A stretch of 64,000 nt of DNA. Origin: Protonemura montana (lineage: Eukaryota > Arthropoda > Insecta > Plecoptera > Nemouridae). A model generated the notes under the pieces. The model worked only from the letters and a program-made list of their open reading frames with translations, made no database searches and was not told the DNA's origin. Position numbers and translations under genes: made by a program. Numbering within the stretch: the stretch's first letter is position 1; each line of letters starts with the position of its first letter. Positions 38,286 through 50,200 of the stretch are shown here, piece by piece. Location of the stretch: NCBI GenBank assembly GCA_947568835.1, contig OX387605.1, positions 25,334,784-25,398,783 of the forward strand, given 5' to 3'.

Positions 38286-41200
38286 ATGGCAGAGGCAAAC
38301 TCTTCTCTGCTGGATTGGAATCCAATGGCTGTTGCTCACAATGATCCACACTTCAACTCTTATAATGAGGGGCCAGGAAGAAATTTTCAGGCTAGGTAAG
38401 TGCTGCACAGTGTTTTTAAAAACCCGACCTAAACTAGCGCCAGAGGCCTATGTTACAAAACCCATACTTTCTGAATGCGCGTGTAATGTTTAAGGTTAAT
38501 ATTTATTTTCATATTTTAGTGGGGGAGCTGCCAGAGACAACACTAAGTTGTATGTTAAAAATGTACCACGAGAAGTAACTGAGGTGGGTACATACTAAAA
38601 TTGGTTTGTATAGACTTGCAATGTCACTGGTTGTTAGTGGCTGATGGTTGAATTTTTGGAAAGAGGTTCATTAAACTCTTTTACAGGCGGGCTTAAGAAA
38701 CATGTTTACGAACGTAGCAGGTGCTGATCCAGTGCGCTTGCATATACCCACACCCTTAGCGAATTACCCACATTACTATGCATTCATCAACTTCAATAGT
38801 AACAGGTAACAATAATCCTCAAGGACCACAGCACATTTGTCAATACATGCTTTAATATGTGCTTTATGGAGAGTGTGTCATGTAATTCATACCTAGGTAT
38901 CTAACGCCTGTGATTGTGACTTTTTAGCGAGGCAAGCAAGGCTATCGAGAAGCTTCATAAAAAGCCTCCCTTTTTTTTGGAAGTTTCGTTTCAAAAACCA
39001 AGAAATGATTTTAGTGGCAGAAACCCTTATACCCGACAATTTGATGACCTGGCGCCAAGACTAGATTCGCCGCCCAGTCAATGCCCGCCACCAAACCCAA
39101 GGTAATGGAGATAAAAACACTTACTATTAAATTCAGAAAGTGGCCTATTCTTAATGGTAAAGTTTACTAGCCTAGTCTTATTACCTAACCAGATCGTTAG
39201 TTGTCATTGCACTGACCCCAGTTTTAGACGTTTGCAGAGAATGCAAGTTTTCTTAAACATCTAATAATTATCAATGACTGTAAAATTGTAATAAAAAGTT
39301 GTGATTGTTTGTTTGCCAAAAGCCAGAACATTTAAAACCCATAAATTAAAATACTTTTTTAAGAAATGGCAGCAAACTTACTCCAGGGCTTACATTCCAT
39401 TCATCCTGACACCAATTCTATTTGCATTGCAATCCGCATCACTGTTACTTTGTATCTAAACAAATTTGCAATGGATTCCATTTCAATTGGAATGGAAGCA
39501 ATTGTAAGCCAGGAACTTTGTGGTTAACCAGCACGATCACTAACAGCACCTGATTGGTTGCGTAGCGGTGTGATCAACTGGAAAGGCGTGCAAAGCGCAG
39601 GCCACGACGACGAACAAGCAAGAGAGCTGGACCAAGCGTGGCCCGACCCTAAAGACGCTTTTATTGAACCCCGCAGAGCTGGGTTCTACGACCCGAATGG
39701 GGGGGCATCTGGCCAGGCCGACCTTGTCCTCAAGCAAAACACTGGCTTGGCCGTTAACCTCAACATCTCGGCGGGTGCCGATGGCCGCCAAGTGTCTTAC
39801 GGGCGAGGGTATTTTCCACCGGCTCCGAGGTATGTGCCAAAACAAAGCATGTTTAGCAAGGCGCAGAAGTTTTTTACCTTTATCAACTCTTTTAGTGAGA
39901 GTTTTTAATCTATGAACACTAATAATCATTCAAAAATTGGTGTCCAACCATGGACTCGAACCCCAATCTCCACCTGTCGCTCTACCTGTGTAGCTCTAGT
40001 CGACTGGACATTTTTGAGAGGATTTTAGTGTTTTTGATGAAAATGACGGATATCCAAGGAGTAGAACCATGAGGCTGTGAATGTCCACAGTCACTCTGAT
40101 TCTTGTGCCATTGTATTTATAGTTAATATGGTGCATAGCAACAAGTTGCCAAATCCATATTTTTTCATTTTTCTTTTTGCCAGTTTTTGAATGAAAATGC
40201 ACTGAATTTGTAGGTGTTAAATGCAGACCCCAGACAGTAAAGCAGTAAAGCAGTACTTCAGTCAGTTTGTGGTTAAAATTCAAAACAGCAATTACTCAAA
40301 TGTTTGAGAGAACAAAGGTGCTGTGAGATTATTTAGACTGCAGCACCGACTGCAGCACTGCATTTACTCTGCAGAGTGGTATCCCGTGCACATTAGAAAA
40401 TAAACTAAATCAATTAAAGTCTTTGACTAACTTTCTTAGAAAATATCTGTCACTCCATTGTTCTGTCAGTTAACCTTAGTTAAACAGAAAGTCATTCTGA
40501 CACGGGCTCGAGACACAAATCCGAGTTTAAGCTCAACCCTCATGAATTTGGCGCTAGCGTTGTTATCACCTTAGTAACAACCCCTGAAAATCTGGGAATA
40601 TCATCTGTAATTGGTTGATCATCTTAACGCGTCGAGATTATAACGAATCATAACAGAATTATAACAAAAAGTCCATCCCTGTATTTACTTTCCTACTGAG
40701 ATTTTTGGGTGACTTGTAATTTCAATTAAACTAGTGCAATCAATTCGTGTGGTTGGCATCCAGTGCTGAGAGATCCAAACTCTTTGGTTACGTGAGTGTG
40801 ATATTTACTAAGCACATTTTGAGCGTGGGCGGAATCAGTGTTACGATTTTTTTTTAAGAAAAGCACTCAAAAGATGCGAAAGTTATACACGCGAATTGAT
40901 CATGTTCTATCGCAGAGAGTAAAAATGATAAGCCCCGGGGTACAGTGCAATTTAAAAAATTCAAATGATAGGCAAATTGACGGCATATTTTTCCGTGGCC
41001 GTAAGGCAGAGCAGGAAAGCAAGAGCAGGCTTTTCGTGGGTAGAAAAAGGGATTCAGAACAAGAGAACATTTGTGTCTTTGCTACAGAAATACCCACGCT
41101 CAAGTCTTGTCTTTTTTGAGTTCTATTGTATCAATCGCACGAGTAAACGATGTCAAAGTTGCATTCACTCTACAAGCAATCTAGAATCTGAATGCCTCAT

Positions 41201-44200
41201 TTTCAGAAACTAACTATTTTTCTATCTTCTTAAATTTGTGCAGCACAAATAGGTTTAAAAGGAAAAACAAAAGGGACATGAGGTGAGAAATTAACACCTG
41301 ATTAATTAACCGAATTGTTTGTTTTGTCAGTTATCATGAACCTGTACACCAATTGAATTGACTGTTTCCTGAAAAAATCTGGGTTTTTGAATGCTAAGTA
41401 AAAATCAACAAATTTTCTCGACATTTCGTAACTTGTGCCTGTTACTTCATTGAGGGTGAAAAGTAGCAGTTGTGATATTTCTCCAGTAACAAAAGAACCA
41501 TACAAATATAACCCTTGTCTAGGCATCCTAAATGCATCTAACCAACAAACAAACGAAGATAATAATCAATTCTAAGAACTAACATATTTTGCATTTTTGA
41601 TATCAAATGAACTGGAACAATTTTTGTTTTTGTACTAACTAAACCAATTGTTGTGTGTGGAAAAAAGTTGGATAAAGTAGACATGAGTCTAAAGAACCAT
41701 TTCCTCATTTTGAAGCATTGACGTGCTTGGTGGCATTGCTCTATTGAGCTGAAATTATCACCGTTTGAAAGAGCTCGGAGGCTTGATGTTTTGGCCGGCC
41801 ACGGCTTGTCATCTTCATGATTACATAAGTACTCGTGAAGACGGCAGGAATGTTAAGCCTGGGTTCCTTTAAGAATCGACAAAACAGCAAAGATATGGAA
41901 GCACATTGAAACATCCACCCGCTGTCATGGAAATCATGGTGCAGCCAAACATTTTTGTAGCAATTTTTCCTTGCATTGTGCAATGATTGTATAAGTTATA
42001 GCGATATGGATTTGGTACTTATGTCTCATGACTTTCATGGTTTCATTTTTTTGGAATGGTTTCAGCAAAAATTGCATGTCGAGGCACTCCAATGTCGTTT
42101 AAAATTAATTATTCAACTGCATTTGATCTGTATTTCAAAACACGTACTGAACTGTTTATAAATACCTTCATTTGAGCTACCCCAGTTCAGCTCTTCTGAG
42201 GTGTGACCAGTGGTTTGTGAGTAAAAGAGCTGATTTATTGATACTTTTCTGTGGTTTTTCCAGAGTGGGTGGACCAATCAACAGTCTATTAGGTGACTAC
42301 CAACCCCCTAGCAATGCTGTTATGAGAGGATCGCTGGTCTCTGCACCCGCTGCTCAGGTGAGGCCCTCGTTTTTCAAGCTGGCTAAAAGTTCTGCGCTGA
42401 ACCACATCAGAACCAGAATTGTCCAGATAAAAGATCGATTATAAATCCCTAACTTGCAGTAAAATGAAATGCCGATCAAATGGATTGCAAATAACAACGT
42501 AATAGAACGACGTGATCTTTCTGAATAATTTGTCTGAAGCTGGAAACGTGTGTTGAACGTTTCAATGACCTTGCAAAAATGTTGTACAATATATATCTTA
42601 AAATGTTTGGCTTTGTAGCACCAACAACATTTTTTTTTTGCATATTATAAATCAAGGAACTGGCAAACTATATTCATTCTTCAATTTTAAAATGTAAATT
42701 TATTTTATAAAACAGAAAAAATTTTGACATTTTGAAACAAATTCTCTCTGAAATGAAGAGTGAAAACTGAGACCAAGTCAATATTCCAGTGCAAGACTAG
42801 TATATTGATTTTCTAATCATATGCTGTGAAGAAGAAAGGAGGAAGGAAGCCGTTGAGTGTTGCACACTCAACGACGCAACCAATTTGAGATTGAAATTGC
42901 CGGCAAGGTGCGCTCCCTCTCTCTTTTTCCCTCTTCACCACAATCAATATCCAGCCTCTTGGCACTATAGCAGTGCCTAACTGATAACAACCATCCAATA
43001 GCAGCGAGAAAGATCTGTACCCAAATGGTTCCTCTGTGCAGGCACCGACTGCGCTAGCATCATGTGCCCAGGGGCCACCCGTGTCAGCCTCGGTGGTCCC
43101 GCAGCCGTGCCATTCGTGCTACCAGCCGGCTGTCCAGGTGTGCGCTCTGTGCAGAGAAGTGCGTTACTGCAGTCGCATCTGCTCCAGCAAGCACTGGATC
43201 GCACATAGACACGTGTGCATATTGCACTGCAAGCCCCCGTGAGTACCAGCACTAGTTCTAGCTCGACTGAGGTGGGCACTTGTTTTCAATTGATCAAAGC
43301 AATTATCAATTATGATATCAGTGATTAATTGAAAGAATAGTAGAAAAATTAGTAGATTTCTTGTTGACTTTTTCTTTAATGCTTCCTAATTGTAGTGCCA
43401 TCTGTTTCTTCTTCGCTCCAGGTCCATCCTTTTAGCCTTCTAACCGACACAATAAGTCCTGGTGCTCGTACTTTCATGTGTCTTTTCTCTTCTTAAGACC
43501 CGTGCTAATATGGTAATACCTGCGTGTGCCTCATATAACTATTTTCCTAGCAGCAAATGCATCGGTAGGACCGACAAATTCTTTTGCCAATTTTTGTTAA
43601 CTTTGGTCGCTCTCAACTGAGCCGGATATTGACAGGCAGCACGCTTGTTTGTCACTAGCGTTGAGTGTGCAGGTTCTAGGTAGAGGCAGAACGTTAATGT
43701 TAAAACGTTGTGTGTGCAGGTTCTAGGTAGAGACAGAACGTTAATGTTAAACTTTCTGCGTGAAAGATGGCCGCCGAATGACTACCTTACCATACTCTGC
43801 ATTTTTGTCGGTAAAGTAGTTATTTGGGGGCCATCTTTCACGCCGAAAGCTTAACATCAACGTTCTGGTTCTACCTAGAACCTGCACACTCAACGGTTTA
43901 ACTGTTATAACTTATAATTTATAACTTTTAACCCTGTAAAGTGACAGTATGCCACAACTGTGTCCTTAAATCCCCATTTACGCTGTCAAAATACCTTTTA
44001 CCCACTAGCTTTTCAAAAATCTGCATCCACTGAGCCTATCATTGTGTATCTCTTTTAAGATTAATGATACCCATTAAAGCTTTCTGCCCATCAAGCAGTT
44101 GATCTATATTTATCACTAACTTGCCTGTATTTACTTGCAGCGGACTCGAGCTTGTGAAAAACGCCGATGAACCGATTGCCGTAGCAACAAAACCCCCCGA

Positions 44201-47200
44201 GGCTGTAGCTGCTCCGCACGCTGCAGTAGTCAAAGCTGTTTCGCCCGCAAAGCCAGCGCCAACACAATTGGCTGGTTCGAATCAAACACCGCAGGTTGGT
44301 AGCTATTTATAGCTTTAGTAGTTTGATACAGACTTTGCGGATGCAATTTGAGTTATATAGTAAGATGAGTGTAGCGATATTTTGTGATGTAAATATAAGA
44401 TGCTGATCCACTGTTTAGATTAAAGCAAAACAACCACAATTCACAAAATTAAGTTGGCAATTTGTGAATAAAAATAGAAAGATAACATACAAGCTCAAAA
44501 ACTTTTCAACGACTAAATTTTGATGTATTTCCCATCTTTGCAAAGTTTGGTAAAACATTTCAAATACTTCTGGCAGTAAAACTTCAAAAAGTTTAGACAA
44601 AATCTGAAAACGATAGTAAATTTTGAATAGCTACAAAACTATTTGACTAATTTTTATGAAAAAACACAGGGGGTCTAAGTTTAAAATACTGAAATGTGCT
44701 CTCAAAATTTGGTTCAAATCGGAGTAGGCGTTTGACCGCTTGAACGCAAACAAAAATGTATAAAAAGACATATTTTTTTTGGGTTAAACGAAATTGAAGA
44801 TTTTGCTAAGCTCATCAATTTGTTCCGATATCAAAAGTGTTTGTCTGTCTTCCTTGTCTTGCCTTCTTTTGTTAGATTTTGAAATGATCACTGACTTTTA
44901 GCATTAGCTGTATCACTTGTGGTTAATAGCTAATTCTAAGATTTGAACCTGGAAGCTGAACGATTATCTGCAGTTTCGAAGGATTTTCATGCTCTGAGCT
45001 GACGTGGACCTTTTTGTTGCCAGACACGTTCCCACGGCATCGACAACTACGAGGATCTCCCCGCTGGGAAGTACACAGCAGTAAGTCGCTTACATCTCAG
45101 AACGGATCTTAACACAGCTTTGTCGTATCTTTATCTTGTCCGCTGCTATGAGCCCATTTCAGTGGCACTTCGAAAAATTTCACTTGACCTTTTGGTACGG
45201 GTTTGTACTTTTAAAAACTAATGCTCCAGAGTGCAGTCCATTAACTGTCAGTCAAATTGGTACTCTCTATCTCGTCTCCAATCATTTTGAGGCTAGTTAA
45301 TAACGGCAAGTTGTCAAAAAAACCTCTTATCTACTTATAATAAAGCGCGTGTGTGTGAGTTTACTTTCTGCAAAAACTCCAGTCTTTATGCCATGCGTTT
45401 CCACAGTTCTTGAGATTTTCATTCTGCATTTTTTGGAACGTGTTGGAATCGACGTTTTGCATTGCTTATGACATTCTATGGTGCTGCTAACCTTCTTTGT
45501 GTAGGGATCAAAGGAACCTGCTGACCATAATCCAACAGACTTAGTAATTAGGAAACATAACTTGTAGAGTCCGCATGACCAATGTCCGACCTAGGTGACT
45601 GTCGCCGTGCCCGACGGCTCGACGGGATGGGTGGCGGTGGATTCTCGCAACGATCATTGCTACGAGATGGTGATGGCCATCACGGAGCGTAATGATCTTG
45701 CGGCAATTGCAGTCCCGCGCGAAGGCGACTACGTTGCTGCAGTCTTCTGTGGCGAGTGGTGAGTCGTGGATGGACCGCTGTAGTCTACACAAAACCTGGC
45801 CAGAGCTATGACAAGTCTTGGAGAGGCTTCTGAGCGGATGGTCAAGGCATTGATGCTTGGATCACAGTTACAGTTGTGTTGAAGAGCAAATGGAGGAACT
45901 ATTAGAAAGAAATACAATGGAAAATTGAAGAATTTTGGGTTTGTTACCTGCCGATTGGCTCAGTGTATTTTGTAGAGAAATTTACTCTTCCAGCATCGTG
46001 CATCGAGTGGATCAGCGACTGATACACTGCTTTAGATAGGTTTCGGTGGTGAAGGCACGCTTTTAGCTGCTTAACATTTTTCTGCGCAGGAAACGTAACA
46101 GGCAATTAATGGGTTTGGAGGATATTGTAGAAAAGCCAGCGTTTTTTATGCCTATGGTTATTTAAGTTGTTGATAAGCTTTCTTTCTTTTCTGCCAGTAT
46201 TTCAACATTTATAAAACCAATGCAGTTTGATTAGGATGAAATCTTATTTAAATTGCAAACGCTTGCAATGCCCGGGGTATTTTATTATTAACAACACTAA
46301 AACCGTCTAAAAAATTGATGCCCAAACGGGGACTCGAACCCCGATCTCCACCTATCGCAGGTGTTGCTCTGAACCATTGAGCTATTTGGACACTGGCTTT
46401 TTGAGACTATTTTTGAGACTATTTGTCCAAATAGCTTAATGGTTCAGAGCTACACCCGCGATAGGTGGAGATCGGGGTTCGAGTCCGCGTTTGGGCATCA
46501 ATTTTTGAGACGGTTATAGTGTTGTTAATAATAAAATGCAGTTTGATGTTTTTGCTAAAATATGACTTAAAAAATCAAAATACTAGATAGATAATCTGGA
46601 ATCTCATTGCATTTGACATGCCTAACTTTTGAGCTTGAGCTTACCTGCGAGTCATTGAACAGGTTCCGTGCTCGTGTGATGAAGACGGCTCCCCTCACAG
46701 TGTTCTACGTTGATTACGGAAACACGGAACAACTGACGCTGGACCAAATCCGGTCCCTTCCTGCCGAGTACTTACAAGAGCCTGCCCAGGTTGGTGGTAC
46801 CCTGTTTGGTCCTCAGGGTCTCAGTTATCCCAGCCATCTGCTGCTCAGATGGTCATTATGATTTAAAATTTTGTAGCGTCTTGAAAACTGTTAACCAGCT
46901 AGTTTTCTGGGAGAAATAGATGCAGGACAGTTTCGGTCTTCTAAGACCAATGTAACAACACGTGGATACCTAAATCAGTACTGTCTATTAGAACTTAGAC
47001 TTATTAACACTATTATTAACACTATTAACTTATTAACACTATTAGAAACATGTGAAGTGTAGGATGTTTCAAGGCTAGGTGCGTCGAATGGATTAAAACT
47101 ACCCGTGAATACTTATGATTTGCCATAATTCAATGGTACTTGGGTTAATTTTAACTTACATGGGAATTGTTTGTAATGTAACGTTTATGTTTGTAATGTA

Positions 47201-50200
47201 TGAAAAATCGGCTTCTGAGCTATCAAATAAACATTATTATTATTATTCTGTCGTTGAAATGTCATTGAAATGTAACCGAGTGTGCGCTTTGTTGCAGGCT
47301 GTGCAAATCCGTGTTATGCCAAGCCCGGCCGGGACGCGTCGCACTCTTGCAGAGAACCAGCAGCTCTGTGTCTGTCCCTTGCGGAAGGTGAACGGTATCA
47401 CAGACGTCAAGATGGAGGCCGACGACCAAGTCGCGGCATCAAAGGTGCGCAAATGACTCACCCTAGCCTTTGTATTCTCAGCTGCCATAGGGGTGAGCGG
47501 GGAGAAAGGGATATCAGGCATAGAGTAAGATTGAGGTAAAAAGTTGCTTTTATTGCAGTTAGATGGAATCTAGTCTTCATGATTTTGTGGCCTTTTTTCC
47601 TTGGCTGTGAGGATCTGAATGGCATTTGGGAGAGATTCTATTGTTTTGGCTAACATGCTCTGACGTTGGGCCAAATGGCAGTCCGTTTTTACCAAAATTT
47701 CAATGCATAGTTGAAGAGGCAGCTGAAACAATTGCCTCCACAAATTTCATGCCTGGAAAGAACAGCTGTTGTCTTGTGTTACCAATCTGTTTCCAAACCA
47801 GTTGCAATGCCAAAAGATGAATTAATTTATAAACAACTTAGGATTTATATATTAACATTGTGATTCATTGTAATACAAGTTCCTCTGGTGGTTGCATTTA
47901 AGGTTTTGTCAGATGCAGTGCAAGTACTTCAGATATATGATCTAAAAACAAATAGCTATTTGTACTATATGCGCGTGTAAAGATGATGTGTGCAATACTT
48001 TTAACTGAACTTTATTGTACCAAGATACCTTGAACCCAGATGTATTTGGCCTAGGTGACCAAAACAAGTATCATTTACCGCTTGATACATTGCTATTTGA
48101 TTCTCAACTGAAAAATGCTGTGTTTCAGAACTCTACCATGGTTGAGCTGCCAGGGAAGTCAATTGAAGAATTTAAGTGCCTACAAAATTTGCAGCCGTTC
48201 ACGAAGGATGAGGCCATCAAGGTTAGCTACTTATCTACAAAGTATTTTCCTGCTATTTCCCCTTCTCCTGCTGCACGTGTGCACAGCGTTTATTGGTTGG
48301 CCACCTTTTCTCCGTGCACCGGATTACAGCTCACTTACCAATGCTCAATCTTTTGTCTCCGTGCTCGTGAACAAAGTTCTTCTCGAAAGAAAGCTCTGAT
48401 TGAAATCTCAGAACAAGTGCTTGGCATGGTTTAATTAGGGCTGTGCAAATAGTGGCTAATATTGGTCTGAGTGGTAAAAATGGTTGATTCCAGCGATTGA
48501 ACCACACTTTATTACTCTTGTTATTTGGTCAGCTGCCAAAAGCTTGGATAATTGGTAGTAATAGCAAGGAACAGAAAGTGGGAGAGCTCAGCTTACTGGA
48601 AACTAGGAAAATAGATGGCCTTCGGAGGTGCATTTGATGTTGTAAATGTGCAGGTTGCAAGTGCCAAACGATGTAACCTCAAATGTACATCATAAAACTG
48701 CATCTGTAACATCTCTGCGTGGTTTAATGGAATCATTTTCGTTGCATGGTTTGTTCTTGGGCGCAGGTATTCTTTGTGTGCAAAGATAACGGGGAGTTTT
48801 TCGTGCAACCCGTCGCGTCTGCTGAGTGGCTGCGCGAGATGTTGACTGAGTTTTCACTGCTCGACGTCTCGTTCGCTATGAAACCGTGCGCCAACATCGC
48901 CGTTGGCCAATTAGTCGCTGCAAAGTATGAAGAAGACTGGTAAGCATCGCAAAATACCGGGCTTTGGGTAGTAATTTTTGTGTCTGGTTTCTGAAAGAGT
49001 TAACAAAAACCAAGGGGCAAAGAGGGCCAATGTTTTGTTATTGACATGTATTTTTAAATGTTTGATCATTGCCATGGTTTCCTTGATGTATATTTCATGG
49101 GACTTAAACAGCATCTTTTTTTATAGAAAAGTATTTCTACAAATACAATGTTTGGTTCAAATATTAAATTGGAAAACGCTCAATTCATGACCAGCTCGCT
49201 GGGAAAGGGATGAGACAGCACGCTGCTATTTGAAATGAAAGCGGCAGTTAACTGCTGAGCAAATTTGTCGACAAACAATGCCCGGATCCTAATATTGGAA
49301 CTAGGTATCTCGTTTCCAACAACTGACCTCGGTTTCTGGGTACCTGAAGTCAAACCTGGCTGCACTTTGATCACTTTTAACATTTTGTGGCATTGTTATG
49401 TAAGAACCAGCCACTGAATTGGAAAAAAAAGTGTTCCTTTGCTTTTAATGACGACTTGAGAAAGTCTTACCCTGGGTGGGATGGATATTATTGATGTTGT
49501 GAATGGTAAACACTGCTGCAAACCTAACGTGCAGATTTCTTTGGGCTTTGAAGCTTTTCGTGTGGCTTGGACAACGCCGCACGTAGTTTAAATGGTATCA
49601 ATTTGTTTTCAGGTCTCGATGCAAGATTTTGTCAATCGAGAATAACAACTTAAAGCTTGTTTACATCGACTATGGAAATCAGACCACCGTTGCTAAGAGC
49701 GATGTCCGTGAGCTTCCAAAGAAGTACACCAATATTCCGGGACAGGTATGTTACGCTAACTGGATGGTGAACCAGAATTACTCGCAAGTGACGAAGGGAT
49801 TTTTAAATCACCAGCGTGGGCGATTGGAGAGTCAGGAAGGTCAAGGGCAAACATGTGATTTTAGGTACTAACTTTTTGGAACCAAATATTTTAAATATTA
49901 ACAATGCTTATTGTTTATTGTCTATAAATTGATTGTGGTGTACTTGATGTTGGGAATCTCAGGTTAATCCACAAGTACAGGCAATCCATTACAAAAATAT
50001 AATTACAAGTTCATGTATTGATTTAGTGGTCAAGTGAGTGAAAACTGAAAACATTTAATAGGTAGGAAGTTTTTGATGTCAGATTTAACAGTTGAAAGAA
50101 AGAAAGAGAAAAGTTGGCAACTTGATATGAAATAATTGTTGAGATGAGTTGAAAGGCTGTGAATAATAACCGAGAAATAGGAAAGTGACAAATGCACCAG

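Noticed and set aside
39513-39547. Acceptors ending 39512, 39531 or 39546 for vreteno-like exon 5
   Set aside because: Each brings an in-frame stop or the wrong phase after exon 4. The site ending 39565 fits.
46318-46500. Functional tRNA genes
   Set aside because: Good acceptor and T-arm, but the anticodon arm lacks T33 and a proper 7-base loop, and one T-stem is mismatched. Better explained as SINE heads.
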